Of a DNA stretch of 64,000 nt, positions 45,536 through 54,808 are shown in pieces (position 1 is the first letter of the stretch; each line of letters begins with the position of its first letter). The notes under the pieces are model-generated. The model did no database searches, had not been told where the DNA came from, and worked only from the letters and a program-made list of their open reading frames with translations. The DNA is taken from assembly GCF_029081005.1 (NCBI RefSeq), contig NZ_JAJQTQ010000013.1, positions 56,392 through 120,391 of the forward strand, in the 5' to 3' direction. This DNA comes from Halomonas elongata. GTDB lineage: Bacteria > Pseudomonadota > Gammaproteobacteria > Pseudomonadales > Halomonadaceae. The translations under genes were made by a program, and so were the position numbers.

Positions 45536-46258
45536 ATGAACGACGACTGGCGACAGCGTTGGCAGGAAGGGCGCATCGGCTTCCACCGCGAGGCGGTGCA
45601 TACTGCTCTAGAGCGGTATTGGCCCGGTCTCGGCGTCGGCGAAGGTGCCAAGGTACTGGTGCCCCTGTGCGGCAAGAGCCTGGACATGCGCTGGCTGACG
45701 AGTCGAGGCCATCCAGTGCTGGGCATCGAGTTGGCCGAGACCGCCATCGAACAGTTCCTGGCCGAGGGTGAGGGCGAAGTGTCTCGCTATCATCACGACC
45801 GTTTCGCCGTCAGCCGCCAGGGGGGTGTGGAATTGTGGTGTGGCGACTTCTTCCACTTCCACATCGATGAGGCGGCGGAGATAGGGGCCTTCTACGACCG
45901 GGCGGCCCTGATTGCCCTGCCCGAGGCCAGGCGCCAGCGTTATGCCTTCCACCTGGCCCAGTTGCTTCCGCCCGGCGCCCGAGGGCTGTTGATCAGCCTG
46001 ACTCGGGCGCCAGGAGATTCGGGCGGGCCGCCCTTTGAGGTGACGGCCGACGAGGTGCATGAACGTTTCGCGCCCAATTTCGAGGTGACCCACCTGGAAG
46101 ATGGCGACCCCGAGCCCGGGAGCGGCTTTCGGGAGAGCGTCTGGCAGTTGGTCCGGCGCGGCCCCGGGCGTTCTGGACGTGAGGCACAAGAACGTCACGA
46201 ACGATGCTGCGGGGACCCCCTCAACGTGCCAGGAAGCGCCCCAGCTCGGGATCCCTGA
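45536..46258 (+). CDS. tpm: Thiopurine S-methyltransferase family protein
   Basis: A 240-residue class I SAM-dependent methyltransferase. WRQRWQEGRIGFHR (about 5-18), VLVPLCGKSLDMRWL (about 41-55), GIELAETAI and FYDRAALIALP (about 120-130) are TPMT signatures. Bacterial Tpm enzymes methylate selenium and tellurium compounds and thiopurines. The last 35 residues are charged, atypical and partly encoded in the 38-bp overlap with the convergent lipoprotein gene, so the C-terminus may be a read-through extension. Confidence 0.9.
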   Translation: MNDDWRQRWQEGRIGFHREAVHTALERYWPGLGVGEGAKVLVPLCGKSLDMRWLTSRGHPVLGIELAETAIEQFLAEGEGEVSRYHHDRFAVSRQGGVELWCGDFFHFHIDEAAEIGAFYDRAALIALPEARRQRYAFHLAQLLPPGARGLLISLTRAPGDSGGPPFEVTADEVHERFAPNFEVTHLEDGDPEPGSGFRESVWQLVRRGPGRSGREAQERHERCCGDPLNVPGSAPARDP

Positions 46259-46811
46259 AGGCGCGGTTCAGTCCGTCCGAGAGTAGCTCGGATACCATCT
46301 CGTTGTTTTTCTCGATATCCGGGCGCATGGCATAGCCCTGGGTGCGCCTTGAGGTATAGGTCCCGGTATAGGTCGCGCCATCGTTCTCGGCCTTGGCGAC
46401 CAGCACGGATTCGAGGCGCGCCTCGTCGATCAGCGGGCGACTCTCTCCGCGGCCGTAGGCCAGGCGCTGGAGGATCAGCGTCAGGCCGGGACGCCCCTGG
46501 GCGGCTTGCGTGGTCGGCTTGAAGCCCATGTCGCGCAGGGCACGCTCGGCCTCCGCCTGCAGTTTCGGCATCAAGGGTCCGGCTTCCACCGTGATCACAG
46601 AGGTCGACATGGCATTGCCGCTGCGGGTGCCGATCTGTGGACTGTCCCGGCCATCCATGACATTGACGGTGACCGCCTGGCCCTGACCGATGCCGGGAAC
46701 CTTGGCGGTGCGCTCGGGAGACGGCTGCAGGTACTGCGGTGACGAACAGCCGGCGAGCCAGCCGACCGTCAGTACCAGGGCCGTGAGGCACAGAAATGGT
46801 CGACGCTGCAT
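46221..46811 (-). CDS. YajG-like lipoprotein
   Basis: A 196-residue lipoprotein. The signal peptide ends in the lipobox WLAGC (Cys about residue 22), so the mature protein is lipidated; Ser at +2 suggests outer-membrane sorting. The YajG-like domain includes VTVNVMDGRDSPQIGTR and a late EKNNEMVSELLSDGLNRA segment. Related E. coli genes lie next to ampG; function unknown. GGAGGAATC precedes the ATG at 46811. Confidence 0.83.
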   Translation of the reverse strand: MQRRPFLCLTALVLTVGWLAGCSSPQYLQPSPERTAKVPGIGQGQAVTVNVMDGRDSPQIGTRSGNAMSTSVITVEAGPLMPKLQAEAERALRDMGFKPTTQAAQGRPGLTLILQRLAYGRGESRPLIDEARLESVLVAKAENDGATYTGTYTSRRTQGYAMRPDIEKNNEMVSELLSDGLNRAFRDPELGRFLAR

Positions 46812-46902
46812 GGTGATTCCTCCCTGACATCTGGCATGGCGACAAGGCTTCGAGTATAGCCTTGTCGCCACAATGCATGCATGTTGCGTTGTCGGTGTGC
46901 TC

Positions 46903-48021
46903 TCAGGTGGCGAGGGAGGCGGTCGTATCGCGTGTCGTCGTGGCGGTGCTCTTTGCCTGGTCCTTGAAACGGTGCCAGTGACGAGGCAGGGCGAACAGTC
47001 GCTGACCACGGGCGAGCGCGAGGCGCTCGAAATCGGCATGGCGCACGGTGGCAAGCCAGGGGCCGGGCAGCCAGTCGGCGGCCAGTTCCACGCGGACCTC
47101 GGCGCCGACCGGCGAGATGGCGGTCACGGTCACCGGCAGGTGGGCCGATTCGCGGGGTGCGGTATCCAGGGCGACCTCGTGAGGGCGCAGCAGCAGATCC
47201 TCCGGCCCGTCGGGCAGGTCGACTTCGAAGCGGGCGTCGCCGCAGGTGAGCACGCCGCCGCGTACTTCGCCCTCGAGATGGTTCACATCGCCCAGGAACT
47301 CGAACACGAAGCGATTGGCCGGGGCGCGATACAATGCCTCCGGCGTGTCGATCTGCTCGATGCGGCCATCGCTCATCACCACGACGCGATCGGAGAGCTC
47401 CAGTGCCTCTTCCTGATCGTGGGTGACGAAGACGCTGGTGAAATTCAACTCGTCGTGCAGATGGCGCAGCCAGCGGCGCAGCTCCTGGCGGACCTTGGCG
47501 TCCAGGGCCCCGAAGGGCTCGTCGAGCAGCAGGACATCGGGACGCAGGGCCAGGGAGCGCGCCAGGGAGACCCGTTGCTGCTGGCCGCCGGACAGCTGCG
47601 CCGGGTAACGGCCCGCCAGTTGCTCGAGCTGGACCATTTCCAGCAGGCGATGCACCCGGGCGCGGATCTCGCCGCTGGAGGGGCGCTGGCGACGCGGCAT
47701 CACCGTCAGGCCGAAGGCCACGTTGTCGTAGACCGTCATGTGTCGAAACAGCGCATAGTGCTGGAAGACGAAGCCGATGCGCCGGTCGCGCACATGCAGT
47801 TGGGTGACATCGCGCTCGCCGAACAGGATGCGGCCGGCGGGCTGCCGGTCGGGGGCCTCGAGCCCGGCGATGATGCGCAGCAGGGTGGTCTTGCCGGAGC
47901 CGGACGGGCCGAGAAGACCGATCAGCTCGCCCTGATGGATGTCGAGGTCTAGGGGCGCCAGGGCCTGGTGGCGTCCTCCACGGCCATAGTGCTTGGCGAT
48001 GTTTTCCAGATGGATGCTCAT
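46903..48021 (-). CDS. cysA: Sulfate/thiosulfate ABC transporter ATP-binding protein
   Basis: A 372-residue ATPase of the CysA subfamily. Walker A is GLLGPSGSGKTTLLRIIAGL (about 34-53), the Q-loop is FVFQHYALF, the signature is QLSGGQQQRVSLARSLA, Walker B is VLLLDEPFGALD, and the switch is VFVTHD. A C-terminal regulatory TOBE-like region follows residue 240. The ATG overlaps the cysW stop codon. It is the last gene of the minus-strand sbp-cysT-cysW-cysA operon. Confidence 0.95.
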   Translation of the reverse strand: MSIHLENIAKHYGRGGRHQALAPLDLDIHQGELIGLLGPSGSGKTTLLRIIAGLEAPDRQPAGRILFGERDVTQLHVRDRRIGFVFQHYALFRHMTVYDNVAFGLTVMPRRQRPSSGEIRARVHRLLEMVQLEQLAGRYPAQLSGGQQQRVSLARSLALRPDVLLLDEPFGALDAKVRQELRRWLRHLHDELNFTSVFVTHDQEEALELSDRVVVMSDGRIEQIDTPEALYRAPANRFVFEFLGDVNHLEGEVRGGVLTCGDARFEVDLPDGPEDLLLRPHEVALDTAPRESAHLPVTVTAISPVGAEVRVELAADWLPGPWLATVRHADFERLALARGQRLFALPRHWHRFKDQAKSTATTTRDTTASLAT

Positions 48022-48845
48022 GCGGAAGCCTCCCGGCGCGTGGCGCGCCACTCCAGGCCGGCCTTGGCGGCCAGCGTGAACAGGGCGATGAGAGCCAGCA
48101 GGGCGGCGCTGGCGAAGGCGCCCACGGTGTTGTAGTCCTGATACAGCAGCTCGACGTGCAGCGGCAGGGTGTTGGTCTCGCCGCGAATCGCCCCGGATAC
48201 CACGGAGACGGCGCCGAATTCCCCCACTGCCCGGGCATTGGTCAGGATCACCCCGTAGAGCAGCGCCCAGCGGATGTTCGGCAGGGTGACCCGGCGGAAC
48301 AGCGTGAAGCCCGAGGCGCCCAGGGTGACGGCCGCTTCTTCCTCCCGCGAGCCCTGGGCCTGCATCAGCGGAATCAGTTCCCGGGCCACGAAGGGGCAGG
48401 TGACGAAGATGGTGACCATCAGGATGCCCGGCCAGGCGAACATCAACTGGATGTCATGGGCGTCGAGCCAGCCGCCGAGCCAGCCATTGCGGCCGTACAG
48501 CAGCAGATAGACCAGGCCTGCCACCACCGGCGAGATGGCGAAGGGAATATCGATCAGTGTCTGCAGCAGGCGTCGTCCCGGGAAGCGAAAGCGCGTCACC
48601 AGCCAGGCGAGCATGATCCCGAACACCAGATTCACCGGAATGGTCAAGGCGGTGATGAAAAGCGTCAGACCGATGGCGGACAGAGTGTAAGTGTCGCTGA
48701 TATTGCGCCAGAACCCGCCGAGGCCCTCGGCGAAGGCCTGAGCGAAGATCGCCACCAGCGGCAGCAGCAGGAAGAGCGCGGCCAGGGCCACGGCGGTGCC
48801 GATGAGCACCCGGCGCAGGACGGGCGCATCCCCGATTCGTTGCAT
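48018..48845 (-). CDS. cysW: Sulfate ABC transporter permease CysW
   Basis: A 275-residue permease with six membrane helices. The EAA loop, for contact with CysA, is EEEAAVTLGASGFTLFRRVTLP (about 165-186; shown here as the family EAAxxLGA pattern). VGEFGAVSVVSGAIRGETNTLPL near the C-terminus is diagnostic of CysW. The ATG at 48845 overlaps the cysT stop (TGATG) and is preferred to an upstream in-frame start inside cysT. Confidence 0.94.
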   Translation of the reverse strand: MQRIGDAPVLRRVLIGTAVALAALFLLLPLVAIFAQAFAEGLGGFWRNISDTYTLSAIGLTLFITALTIPVNLVFGIMLAWLVTRFRFPGRRLLQTLIDIPFAISPVVAGLVYLLLYGRNGWLGGWLDAHDIQLMFAWPGILMVTIFVTCPFVARELIPLMQAQGSREEEAAVTLGASGFTLFRRVTLPNIRWALLYGVILTNARAVGEFGAVSVVSGAIRGETNTLPLHVELLYQDYNTVGAFASAALLALIALFTLAAKAGLEWRATRREASA

Positions 48846-49708
48846 CAGGCGCTTCCTCCATGCAGACGGCGAATGAAGCGGCCCTGCCACAGGTTGATGG
48901 CCAGCAGCAGGATCAACGAGGTGGCGAGCACCACCGAGGCGATGGCCGAGGCGCCGACATAATCGTATTCCTGCAGCTTGACGAAGATCATCAGCGAGGT
49001 GATCTCGGTCTCGTAGGGCATATTGCCGGCGATGAAGATCACCGCGCCGAATTCACCGAGCGAGCGAACGAACGCCAGGCCCGTACCGGTGACCAGTGCC
49101 GGCCAGAGGTGGGGCAGTATCACGCGGCGAAAGGCCACGCCATCCCGGGCGCCCAGCGCCATGGCGGCCTCGTCGATTTCCCCCGGCAGATCCTCGAGGA
49201 TCGGCTGCACGGTGCGTACCACGAAGGGAATGCTGGTGAAGGCCATGGCGAGCGCGATGCCCACCCAGGTATAGGCGACCTCGAGCCCCAGCGGTGCCAG
49301 CGCCTTGCCCATCCAGCCGCTGCTGGAGTAGAGCGTGGCCAGGGTGATGCCGGCCACTGCCGTGGGCAGGGCGAAGGGAAGGTCCATCAAGGCATCGAGC
49401 AGGCGCTTGCCCGGGAAATCGTAGCGCACCAGCACCCAGGCCAGCAGCAACCCGAAGACGGCGTTGATGACCGCCGCCACTGCCGCCGCGCCAAGTGTGG
49501 TCAGGTAGCTGGCCACGACCCGCCCCTCGCTGATGATGGCCCAGTACTCGGCCAGCGACAGGCCGGCCAACTGGCCGACCAGGCCGGTCAGCGGCAACAG
49601 CAGGACCAGTGAAACGAAGGTCAGGCTGATGCCCAGGGACAGGCCGAAGCCCGGCAGTACGCGCTGCCGAGCCCGGGGCATGGACAAGGGGAAAGCCGCT
49701 GCTTTCAT
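48845..49708 (-). CDS. cysT: Sulfate ABC transporter permease CysT
   Basis: A 287-residue permease with six helices. The N-terminus after LPGFGLSLGISLTFVSLVLL, the EAA loop (EAAMALGARDGVAFRRVILP in part) and SLGEFGAVIFIAGNMPYETE are CysT features. It pairs with CysW to form the channel. The start at 49708 gives normal length; a second ATG nine codons in is possible. sbp lies 41 bp upstream. Confidence 0.94.
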   Translation of the reverse strand: MKAAAFPLSMPRARQRVLPGFGLSLGISLTFVSLVLLLPLTGLVGQLAGLSLAEYWAIISEGRVVASYLTTLGAAAVAAVINAVFGLLLAWVLVRYDFPGKRLLDALMDLPFALPTAVAGITLATLYSSSGWMGKALAPLGLEVAYTWVGIALAMAFTSIPFVVRTVQPILEDLPGEIDEAAMALGARDGVAFRRVILPHLWPALVTGTGLAFVRSLGEFGAVIFIAGNMPYETEITSLMIFVKLQEYDYVGASAIASVVLATSLILLLAINLWQGRFIRRLHGGSA

Positions 49709-49749
49709 GAGGGTGTCTCGTTGATCATGTCATTCAAGCCGAGCGTTTC

Positions 49750-50772
49750 TCAGCGGCGCTGCAACTGGTCGAGCATCCCGCCACTCTCGAAGTGAGTCTC
49801 CATGGCCTGGTCCCAGCCGCCGAAGACGTCCTGGACCTCGAACAGTTCGGTCTCGGGGAACTGGTCGGCGAATTCCTCGACCACGGCCTCGTCGTGAACG
49901 CGATAGTTGAAGCCGGCGAGCATGCGCTGGGCTTCTTCGGTGTAGAGGTAGTCCAGATAGTCTCGAGCCAGCTCGGCGTTGCCGTTGTCCTCGGCGTTCT
50001 CGCCGACGACCGCCACCGGGAATTCGGCGAGGATGCTGACCGGCGGCACGATCACCTCGTACTCGTCGTTGCCGTACTCCTGGCGGATGTTGTTGACCTC
50101 GGACTCGAAGCTGATCAGCACATCGCCGATGCCGCGCTCGATGAAGCTGGTGGTGGCGCCGCGACCGCCGGTGTCGAACACTTTGACGTTGCCGAGGAAG
50201 GTGCGCATGAAGTCCTTGATCTGCTCCTCGTCGCCGTCGAAGGCGCGATCGGCGGCCCCCCAGGCGGCCAGGTAGGTGTAGCGGCCGTTACCCGAGGTCT
50301 TGGGGTTCGGGAAGACCAGCTCCACGTCCTCGTCAACCAGGTCGTCCCAGCTCTCGATGCCCTGGGGGTTGCCCTTGCGCACCAGGAAAGCGGTGGTGGA
50401 GTAGTAGGGCGAGGCATTGTTGGGCAGCGTCTGCTGCCAGTCCTCGGCCACCAGGCCGGCATCGGCGAGTACTTGCACATCGGTGACCTGGTTGTAGGTC
50501 ACCACATCGGCGCCGAGCCCCTGGAGAATGGCTCGAGCCTGCGCCGACGAGCCGCCGTGGGACTGTTTGATGGTCAGGGTGTCGTCGTGGCTCGCTTCCC
50601 AGTGTTCCTTGAAGGCCGGATTGATGGCGGCGAACAGCTCCCGGGCGATGTCATAGGAAGAGTTGAGCAGCCCTCGTTCGGCGGCCATGGCCGGGGGGAC
50701 GAGACCGATGCCCAGGCCGGCGGCGACGATGGAGGCGGTGAGGGTACGACGTACAAAGGGCAGCGGCGACAT
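49750..50772 (-). CDS. sbp: Periplasmic sulfate-binding protein
   Basis: A 340-residue exported binding protein. The signal peptide ends near residue 30 ([15 protein letters not shown]). The mature protein shows [48 protein letters not shown] and [19 protein letters not shown], motifs that bury the dehydrated sulfate through backbone NH groups. Sequence cannot separate sulfate from thiosulfate binding. It heads the sulfate operon, with an AT-rich promoter region upstream. Confidence 0.95.
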   Translation of the reverse strand: MSPLPFVRRTLTASIVAAGLGIGLVPPAMAAERGLLNSSYDIARELFAAINPAFKEHWEASHDDTLTIKQSHGGSSAQARAILQGLGADVVTYNQVTDVQVLADAGLVAEDWQQTLPNNASPYYSTTAFLVRKGNPQGIESWDDLVDEDVELVFPNPKTSGNGRYTYLAAWGAADRAFDGDEEQIKDFMRTFLGNVKVFDTGGRGATTSFIERGIGDVLISFESEVNNIRQEYGNDEYEVIVPPVSILAEFPVAVVGENAEDNGNAELARDYLDYLYTEEAQRMLAGFNYRVHDEAVVEEFADQFPETELFEVQDVFGGWDQAMETHFESGGMLDQLQRR

Positions 50773-50880
50773 GACGACTCCTCGAATCTTCGATGGATTT
50801 TCTTAGATTGCTAAGGTAATAATCGCCATATGGAATTACAAGGGTTTTATTTATTCTTTTTTAATCTAAAAATATCGAGG
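50773..50880 (-). promoter_or_regulatory. AT-rich promoter region of the sulfate operon
   Basis: About 80 bases (50800-50880) are strikingly AT-rich in an otherwise GC-rich window, with runs such as TTTTATTTATTC and TTTTTTAATC. Upstream activation by CysB typically needs such a region, so sulfur-starvation control is likely by analogy. A possible -35 (TTGTAA) with TACCTT 17 bp later can be read on the minus strand, but weakly. Confidence 0.45.
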
Positions 50881-50894
50881 AGGGGAACGTAGGT

Positions 50895-50936
50895 CACGAG
50901 CTACGAGCTACGAGTCACGAGCCACGAGAGGCGAAG
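50895..50936. repeat. Six in-register degenerate heptamers of the CGAG family
   Basis: CACGAGC, TACGAGC, TACGAGT, CACGAGC, CACGAGA, GGCGAAG run without a phase break, about 50 bp after the ggt stop codon. TACGAGC is the same unit as at 667-708, and the final units drift toward the GGCGA form of the second array there. Confidence 0.85.
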
Positions 50937-50985
50937 GGCCGGGATGGTGCCATGTCCCCGGTGGGCCCGGGGACATGGCAGGGCG

Positions 50986-52716
50986 TCAAAGCCCGATGGC
51001 GGATGAAGTCGAACGGCGGGGGTCGGCGCCGCCGAAGAAGCGGCCGTCATCGATCACGATCGACTGGGCGGCGCCCATGGCGGATTGCTGGCTGATGGTG
51101 TGCCCCTTGCCTTCGAGCAGCTCGAGGGTATCCGGGCTGATGCCGGCCTCGATGCGGATCTCGTCGGGTAGCCACTGGTGGTGGATGCGCGGGGCGCTGA
51201 CCGCTGACTGGATATTCATGTCGTGGTCGATGACATTCATCAGCACCTGCAGGGTGGTGGTGATGATGCGCGAACCGCCCGGACTGCCGGTGATCAGGAA
51301 GTTCTTGCCGTCGCGCTTGACGATGGTCGGTGTCATCGACGAGAGCATGCGCTTGCCGGGCTCGATCTTGTTGGCTTCACCGCCGATCAGGCCATAGGCG
51401 TTGGGCACGCCGGGCTTGGCGGAAAAGTCGTCCATCTCGTTGTTGAGCAGGAAGCCGGCGCCTTCCACGGCGATGCCGGAGCCGTAGCTGAAGTTGATGG
51501 TGTAGGTGTTGGAAACCGCCAGGCCATCATCATCGGCGATGGAGAAGTGCGTGGTCTCGTTGGACTCGTAGGGCAACGGCTTGCCGGGCGCGATATCGTC
51601 GCTCGGCGTGGCGCTTGCCATATCGATCTGCTCGCGCAGCTCGTCGGCATAGGCCTTGGAGGTGATGCCCTCGAGCGGGACATCGACGAAGTCGGTGTCA
51701 CCCAGATACTCCGAACGGTCGGCATAGGCACGTTTCATTGCCTCGGCCATCACGTGGATGGTATCGGCGGAATTGAAGCCCATCTCCGGGATCGGGTAGT
51801 CCTCGAGGATGTTGAGCATCTGCACGATGTGCGCGCCACCCGAGGAGGGCGGGCTCATGGCGTAGATGTCATGTCCCCGGTAAGTCCCGTGGCTGGGCTC
51901 GCGGATTTCCGGCTGGTAGCCGGCCAGGTCTTCCCGGGTGATCAGGCCGTCGTGGCGCTGCATCTCGTCGGCGATCAACTCGGCGGTCTCGCCCTCGTAG
52001 AATTCCCGGGCGCCCTGTTCGGCGATGCGCTTGAGTGTCGCTGCCAGGTCCGGTTGACGGAAGGTGTCGCCGGCTTCATAGGCGCTGCCATCCTCCTTGA
52101 AGAACATCTTGCGGCTCGATTCCCACTTCTCCAGGCGCTCGCGCGTGTCGTTGACCCCGGCAACGAAGCGTGGCGGTACCTCGAAGCCTTCCTCGGCGAG
52201 ACGGATTGCCGGTGCCAGGGCATCGGCCAGGCTCATGGTGCCGTATTCCTCGAGGGCCAGGGCCAGGCCGGCCACGGTACCGGGTACCCCGGCGGCGCGA
52301 TGGGTGAAGCGCGACCACTCGGAGACGGCATTGCCGTCCTCGTCCTGGAACATGGTCTCGGTCGCGGCGGCCGGTGCGGTCTCGCGATAGTCGATGGCGA
52401 TGACCTCGTCGCTGTTCTCGTCGGAAATCAGCATGAAACCGCCACCGCCGATGTTGCCGGAGCGGGGTTGGGTGACGGCCAGGGCGAAGCCGGCGGTGAC
52501 CGCGGCATCCACGGCGTTGCCGCCTTCTGCCAGGACATCGCGTGCCACCCGTGAAGCGAGGAAGTGGCTGGTCGCGACCATGCCGTCGGTCCCTTCTTCG
52601 GGGTGGAAACGCTCGCCTTCGAGGATCGCCGGCTGAGCCAGGGCGAGCGGGGCGGCCAATAGGGAGCCGGCCAGCAGGCCAGCGTTGAGTGGGGACAGTA
52701 ACCAGCGCGGGATCAT
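50986..52716 (-). CDS. ggt: Gamma-glutamyltranspeptidase
   Basis: A 576-residue exported Ntn-hydrolase that cleaves gamma-glutamyl bonds, chiefly of glutathione. The signal peptide ends near residue 26 (LLAAPLALAQPA). The precursor self-cleaves at the Thr of ETTHFSIADDDG (around 380), producing large and small subunits. NIGGGGFMLI, YRETAP and SMTPTIV plus GSPGGSRIITT in the small subunit are conserved. The ATG at 52716 follows AAGGAGA; a longer frame begins with non-signal residues and is rejected. Confidence 0.95.
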   Translation of the reverse strand: MIPRWLLSPLNAGLLAGSLLAAPLALAQPAILEGERFHPEEGTDGMVATSHFLASRVARDVLAEGGNAVDAAVTAGFALAVTQPRSGNIGGGGFMLISDENSDEVIAIDYRETAPAAATETMFQDEDGNAVSEWSRFTHRAAGVPGTVAGLALALEEYGTMSLADALAPAIRLAEEGFEVPPRFVAGVNDTRERLEKWESSRKMFFKEDGSAYEAGDTFRQPDLAATLKRIAEQGAREFYEGETAELIADEMQRHDGLITREDLAGYQPEIREPSHGTYRGHDIYAMSPPSSGGAHIVQMLNILEDYPIPEMGFNSADTIHVMAEAMKRAYADRSEYLGDTDFVDVPLEGITSKAYADELREQIDMASATPSDDIAPGKPLPYESNETTHFSIADDDGLAVSNTYTINFSYGSGIAVEGAGFLLNNEMDDFSAKPGVPNAYGLIGGEANKIEPGKRMLSSMTPTIVKRDGKNFLITGSPGGSRIITTTLQVLMNVIDHDMNIQSAVSAPRIHHQWLPDEIRIEAGISPDTLELLEGKGHTISQQSAMGAAQSIVIDDGRFFGGADPRRSTSSAIGL

Positions 52717-52860
52717 GACGTCTCCTTGTCGTCGCATCGTCGTGAGTGACAGCAATTAACTATCGGTGGCGCATGACGATCCTGCAAGTCACGAGACGGC
52801 GTCGCCGATCCTGCTAGAATGGCCGCCATCGTGATACTCGATCTTCTTCCAGGGAGCCCC

Positions 52861-53559
52861 ATGACTGCAACGACATCCGATTACCTGATCGCCCCCTCGA
52901 TCCTCTCCGCCGATTTCGCCCGGCTCGGCGAAGAAGTCAACGATGTGCTCGCCTCGGGGGCGGATATCGTGCACTTCGACGTGATGGACAATCATTACGT
53001 CCCCAACCTGACCATCGGCCCCATGGTCTGCGAGGCACTGCGACGCCATGGCGTGACCGCGCCGATCGACGCGCACCTCATGGTCAAGCCGGTGGATCGT
53101 CTGATCGGCGACTTCATCGACGCCGGTGCCAGTTATGTCACCTTCCACCCCGAAGCCTCCGAGCATATCGACCGCTCGCTGCAGTTGATCCGCGATGGCG
53201 GCTGCAAGTCCGGGCTGGTCTTCAATCCGGCGACCCCGCTGACCTTCCTGGACCATGTGATGGACAAGGTCGACATGGTCCTGCTGATGAGCGTCAATCC
53301 CGGTTTCGGCGGCCAGTCGTTCCTGCCGGGTACGCTCGACAAGCTGCGTGAGGCGCGTCGTCGCATCGATGCCTCGGGGCGTGACATTCGTCTGGAGATC
53401 GACGGTGGCGTCAAGCTCGATAACATCGCCGAGATTGCCCGGGCCGGGGCCGATACCTTCGTCGCCGGATCGGCGATCTTCAAGGCGCGCAACCTCGACG
53501 ACCCGCACCGTTACGATGGCGTGATCGACGCCTTCCGCGGGGCGCTCGCCGAGGCGTGA
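52861..53559 (+). CDS. rpe: Ribulose-phosphate 3-epimerase
   Basis: A 232-residue TIM-barrel metalloenzyme interconverting ribulose 5-phosphate and xylulose 5-phosphate. [16 protein letters not shown] (about 11-26), [18 protein letters not shown] (about 39-56), DAHLMV and [12 protein letters not shown] are the expected motifs with the metal His/Asp ligands. The ATG at 52861 follows AGGGAG. Its end adjoins the GIY-YIG gene, with which it is probably co-transcribed. Confidence 0.96.
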   Translation: MTATTSDYLIAPSILSADFARLGEEVNDVLASGADIVHFDVMDNHYVPNLTIGPMVCEALRRHGVTAPIDAHLMVKPVDRLIGDFIDAGASYVTFHPEASEHIDRSLQLIRDGGCKSGLVFNPATPLTFLDHVMDKVDMVLLMSVNPGFGGQSFLPGTLDKLREARRRIDASGRDIRLEIDGGVKLDNIAEIARAGADTFVAGSAIFKARNLDDPHRYDGVIDAFRGALAEA

Positions 53560-53561
53560 AC

Positions 53562-53837
53562 ATGGCGGAGACGGCCACTCGGCAGTGGCACCTCTATATG
53601 ATCGAGACGGCCAATGGTGCGCTCTACACCGGCATCACCACGGACGTCGAGCGACGTCTGGCCGAGCACCGCGCGGGACGGGGCGCCAAGGCTCTGCGTG
53701 GCAAGGGGCCCTTGCATCTGGTATATCACCAGGCGGTGGGCGATCGCCGCGAGGCGCTGCGGCTCGAGGCGGGCGTCAAGCGGTTGTCGGCACAGGGCAA
53801 GCGGCGCTGGATGGCGGAACGTCGTGCCGATGCCTGA
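53562..53837 (+). CDS. GIY-YIG nuclease-superfamily protein (UPF0213, YhbQ-like)
   Basis: A 91-residue protein consisting of one GIY-YIG domain. [19 protein letters not shown] (about 10-28) carries the two GIY-YIG-type tyrosines in the YMIET/LYTGIT form, [20 protein letters not shown] carries the Arg and His, and [13 protein letters not shown] supplies the Glu. YhbQ homologues have been linked to DNA damage tolerance. The ATG at 53562 is two bases after the rpe stop; a GTG at 53556 is possible. Confidence 0.88.
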   Translation: MAETATRQWHLYMIETANGALYTGITTDVERRLAEHRAGRGAKALRGKGPLHLVYHQAVGDRREALRLEAGVKRLSAQGKRRWMAERRADA

Positions 53838-53888
53838 GGCGCCGCCGCCCGCGGGAACGATTCTTTTCATCGAGGCAAAGGAGGCGAT

Positions 53889-54722
53889 ATGGAATTCGAG
53901 AAAGCCGTGGAGTTCCTGCAGGTACAGGGAACGAGTTTCGTGATCAACCTGGTGGCGGCCATCGCCATCTTCGTGATCGGCCGCTGGCTGGCCAAGCTGT
54001 TGCATCGGTTGGTGACCAAGGCCATGAAGCGGGCCGGGACCGATCCGCTGGTCATCACCTTCGCGGGCAACATTCTCTATGCATTGCTGATGTTTGCGGT
54101 CGTGCTGGCGGCAATCGGCCAGCTTGGCATTCAGACCACGTCGCTGATCGCGGTGATCGGTGCCGCCGGCCTGGCGGTGGGCCTGGCATTGCAGGGTTCG
54201 CTGGCCAATTTTGCCGCTGGCGTGATGGTGGTGCTGTTTCGGCCCTACCGAGTGGGTGACTATATCGAAGGGGGCGGCGTCGCCGGTACCGTCGAGGAAG
54301 TGCAGATCTTCAACACCGAGCTCAGCACGCCCGACAACCGTCGAGTGATCGTGCCCAACGGCCAGATGCTGTCGGATGCCATCACCAACTACTCATCGCA
54401 TTCGACACGGCGCGTGGATCTGGTCGTCGGCGTTGGCTACGGCGACGACATCGACACCGTACGTCGTGTCCTGGAGGGCGTGGTGGCCGATGACGCCCGG
54501 GTCCTGAGCGATCCGGCACCGAATATTCGCATCGGCTCGCTGGGGGATTCCAGCGTCAACTGGATCGTGCGCCCTTGGGTCAATGCCGCCGACTACTGGG
54601 ACGTCTACTGGGAGATGACCGAGGAGATCAAGCGACGCTTCGATCGCGAGGGCATCAACATTCCCTTTCCCCAGCGCGACGTGCATGTCTATCACCATGG
54701 GGGGAAGAACGAGACCGACTGA
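53889..54722 (+). CDS. mscS: Small-conductance mechanosensitive channel MscS
   Basis: A 277-residue osmotic safety valve. Three N-terminal helices end in the pore helix GAAGLAVGLALQGSLANFAAG (about 97-117), rich in Gly and Ala as in MscS. The beta domain VGDYIEGGGVAGTVEEVQIFNTEL and VPNGQMLSDAITNYS follow, then the cytoplasmic cage domain. Useful for a halophile facing dilution. A long hairpin follows the gene. Confidence 0.95.
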   Translation: MEFEKAVEFLQVQGTSFVINLVAAIAIFVIGRWLAKLLHRLVTKAMKRAGTDPLVITFAGNILYALLMFAVVLAAIGQLGIQTTSLIAVIGAAGLAVGLALQGSLANFAAGVMVVLFRPYRVGDYIEGGGVAGTVEEVQIFNTELSTPDNRRVIVPNGQMLSDAITNYSSHSTRRVDLVVGVGYGDDIDTVRRVLEGVVADDARVLSDPAPNIRIGSLGDSSVNWIVRPWVNAADYWDVYWEMTEEIKRRFDREGINIPFPQRDVHVYHHGGKNETD

Positions 54723-54750
54723 GGCAGCCTTTTCAAACTCTCGATGCTCC

Positions 54751-54785
54751 GACAAGGGCCGCCGGGATATCCGGCGGCCCTTGTC
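54751..54785. terminator. 15-bp perfect hairpin between convergent mscS and NADH dehydrogenase genes
   Basis: GACAAGGGCCGCCGG, a five-base loop, then its exact complement. It lies 29 bp past the mscS stop and 24 bp past the end of the opposing gene. No long T-run on either strand, but stem strength and placement suggest a shared terminator or mRNA 3'-end structure. Confidence 0.75.
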
Positions 54786-54808
54786 GTGTGCAAGCCGATC
54801 GTCGCGGC

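Noticed and set aside
46150..46258. Charged C-terminal tail of the thiopurine methyltransferase as a separate small gene
   Set aside because: It is in frame with the enzyme and overlaps the convergent lipoprotein gene; probably a drifted C-terminus.
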